5,599 nt of DNA, taken from positions 1 to 5,599 of the forward strand of contig JAGOIO010000101.1 of NCBI GenBank assembly GCA_017995595.1, given 5' to 3'. This document shows positions 5,329 through 5,599 of the stretch, in pieces. This DNA comes from a bacterium. Its GTDB lineage: Bacteria; Cyanobacteriota; Vampirovibrionia; Gastranaerophilales; Gastranaerophilaceae. Positions within the stretch are counted from its first letter, which is position 1. Each line of letters begins with the position of its first letter. The position numbers were made by a program, and so were the translations under genes. The notes beneath the pieces are model-generated. The model did not search any database and was not told where the DNA came from. It worked only from the letters and a program-made list of their open reading frames with translations.

Positions 5329-5592
5329 CTATAAGTTTTGTATTGTCTTACTATCGCTATCAATGCTTTCTTTTAACATCTTTCTAACGACATCACCTTG
5401 AGTGTCTAGCATCTTACAAACAGTTTCAATATTTCGGACTTTATTTGTTAATATAACATCGGCATTGTTTACAATACCTGTTGCGGCTTTCTGAACGGCA
5501 GCGAGTGCTGCTGAACCTGTACCTTGCATTAAGTTTCCTGCAATAACTGCACCAAGACCGTAAACGCCCATATATGGCGCAGCGGCTTGCAT
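5329..5592 (-). CDS. Small Ala/Gly-rich helical protein of unknown function, start at the window edge
   Basis: An 87-residue protein as drawn, starting MQAAAPYMGVYGLG. The N-terminal 35 residues are rich in Ala and Gly and mildly hydrophobic (about residues 9-33). The remainder (40-80) is an amphipathic helix region with VRNIETVCKML and DVVRKMLKES. It has no signal peptide with a charged N-region and no motif I know. The frame is open to the window edge, so a longer N-terminus cannot be excluded. However, the bases just before the ATG (GGTATT) are the same as those before the 93-residue gene's ATG, which suggests that 5592 is the real start with its ribosome binding site cut by the edge. It heads the visible part of the minus-strand small-gene cluster, 16 nt before the 71-residue gene. 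Confidence 0.72.
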   Translation of the reverse strand: MQAAAPYMGVYGLGAVIAGNLMQGTGSAALAAVQKAATGIVNNADVILTNKVRNIETVCKMLDTQGDVVRKMLKESIDSDSKTIQNL

Positions 5593-5599
5593 AATACCA

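Noticed and set aside
5313..5363. Longer start (ATG at 5363) for the 71-residue gene
   Set aside because: It would overlap the preceding gene by 35 bp without a ribosome binding site, whereas the ATG at 5312 has AAGGA at 8 nt.
1..5599. CRISPR array, tRNA or rRNA genes, insertion sequence
   Set aside because: I saw no regularly spaced repeats, no tRNA T-arm signature, no rRNA-like stretch, and no transposase or terminal inverted repeats.

Overview
This is a low-GC window (roughly 30% G+C by eye) with small, tightly packed genes. Peptidoglycan recycling (AnmK), a Sec-type signal peptide and a polytopic ArnT-like glycosyltransferase suggest a diderm bacterium. The AT-rich style and the run of short, unfamiliar alpha-helical proteins remind me of gut Vampirovibrionia/Gastranaerophilales (non-photosynthetic cyanobacterial relatives). 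That placement is an impression from composition and gene style and is not proven by any marker here.

Layout. At the left edge a minus-strand gene (1-734, cut by the window) encodes an exported calcineurin-like metallophosphoesterase. It diverges from a plus-strand gene (879-2822) for a 647-residue ArnT/PMT_2-type glycosyltransferase with a Pro/Asn-rich tail. The shared 144-bp gap carries a convincing minus-strand promoter and a weaker plus-strand one. The glycosyltransferase gene ends at a long, strong intrinsic terminator (2849-2894).

From 2895 to 3254 there is no recognisable gene. The first part is AT-rich, with a short direct repeat and a stretch open on both strands that may be a relic or a repeat element. 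The second part (3061-3160) is a G-rich island, 41% G+C against about 22% just upstream. It has mutually exclusive pairings and is followed by a branched terminator-like structure whose U-rich tail runs directly into the anmK start codon. This is the most interesting part of the window: a candidate structured RNA, either a cis-acting leader of anmK or a stand-alone small RNA.

anmK (3255-4382, plus) is a complete anhydro-N-acetylmuramic acid kinase. Only 4 bp separate its stop codon from the end of a minus-strand run of four small genes (5592 to 4387; 87, 71, 93 and 108 residues). None has a function I recognise. They share one strand, short spacing and mainly helical predicted products. The last is a coiled-coil/helical-hairpin protein whose ribosome binding site overlaps the stop codon of the gene before it.

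The metallophosphoesterase, glycosyltransferase and AnmK all fit a loose cell-envelope theme, but they are separate transcription units and no shared pathway can be shown.
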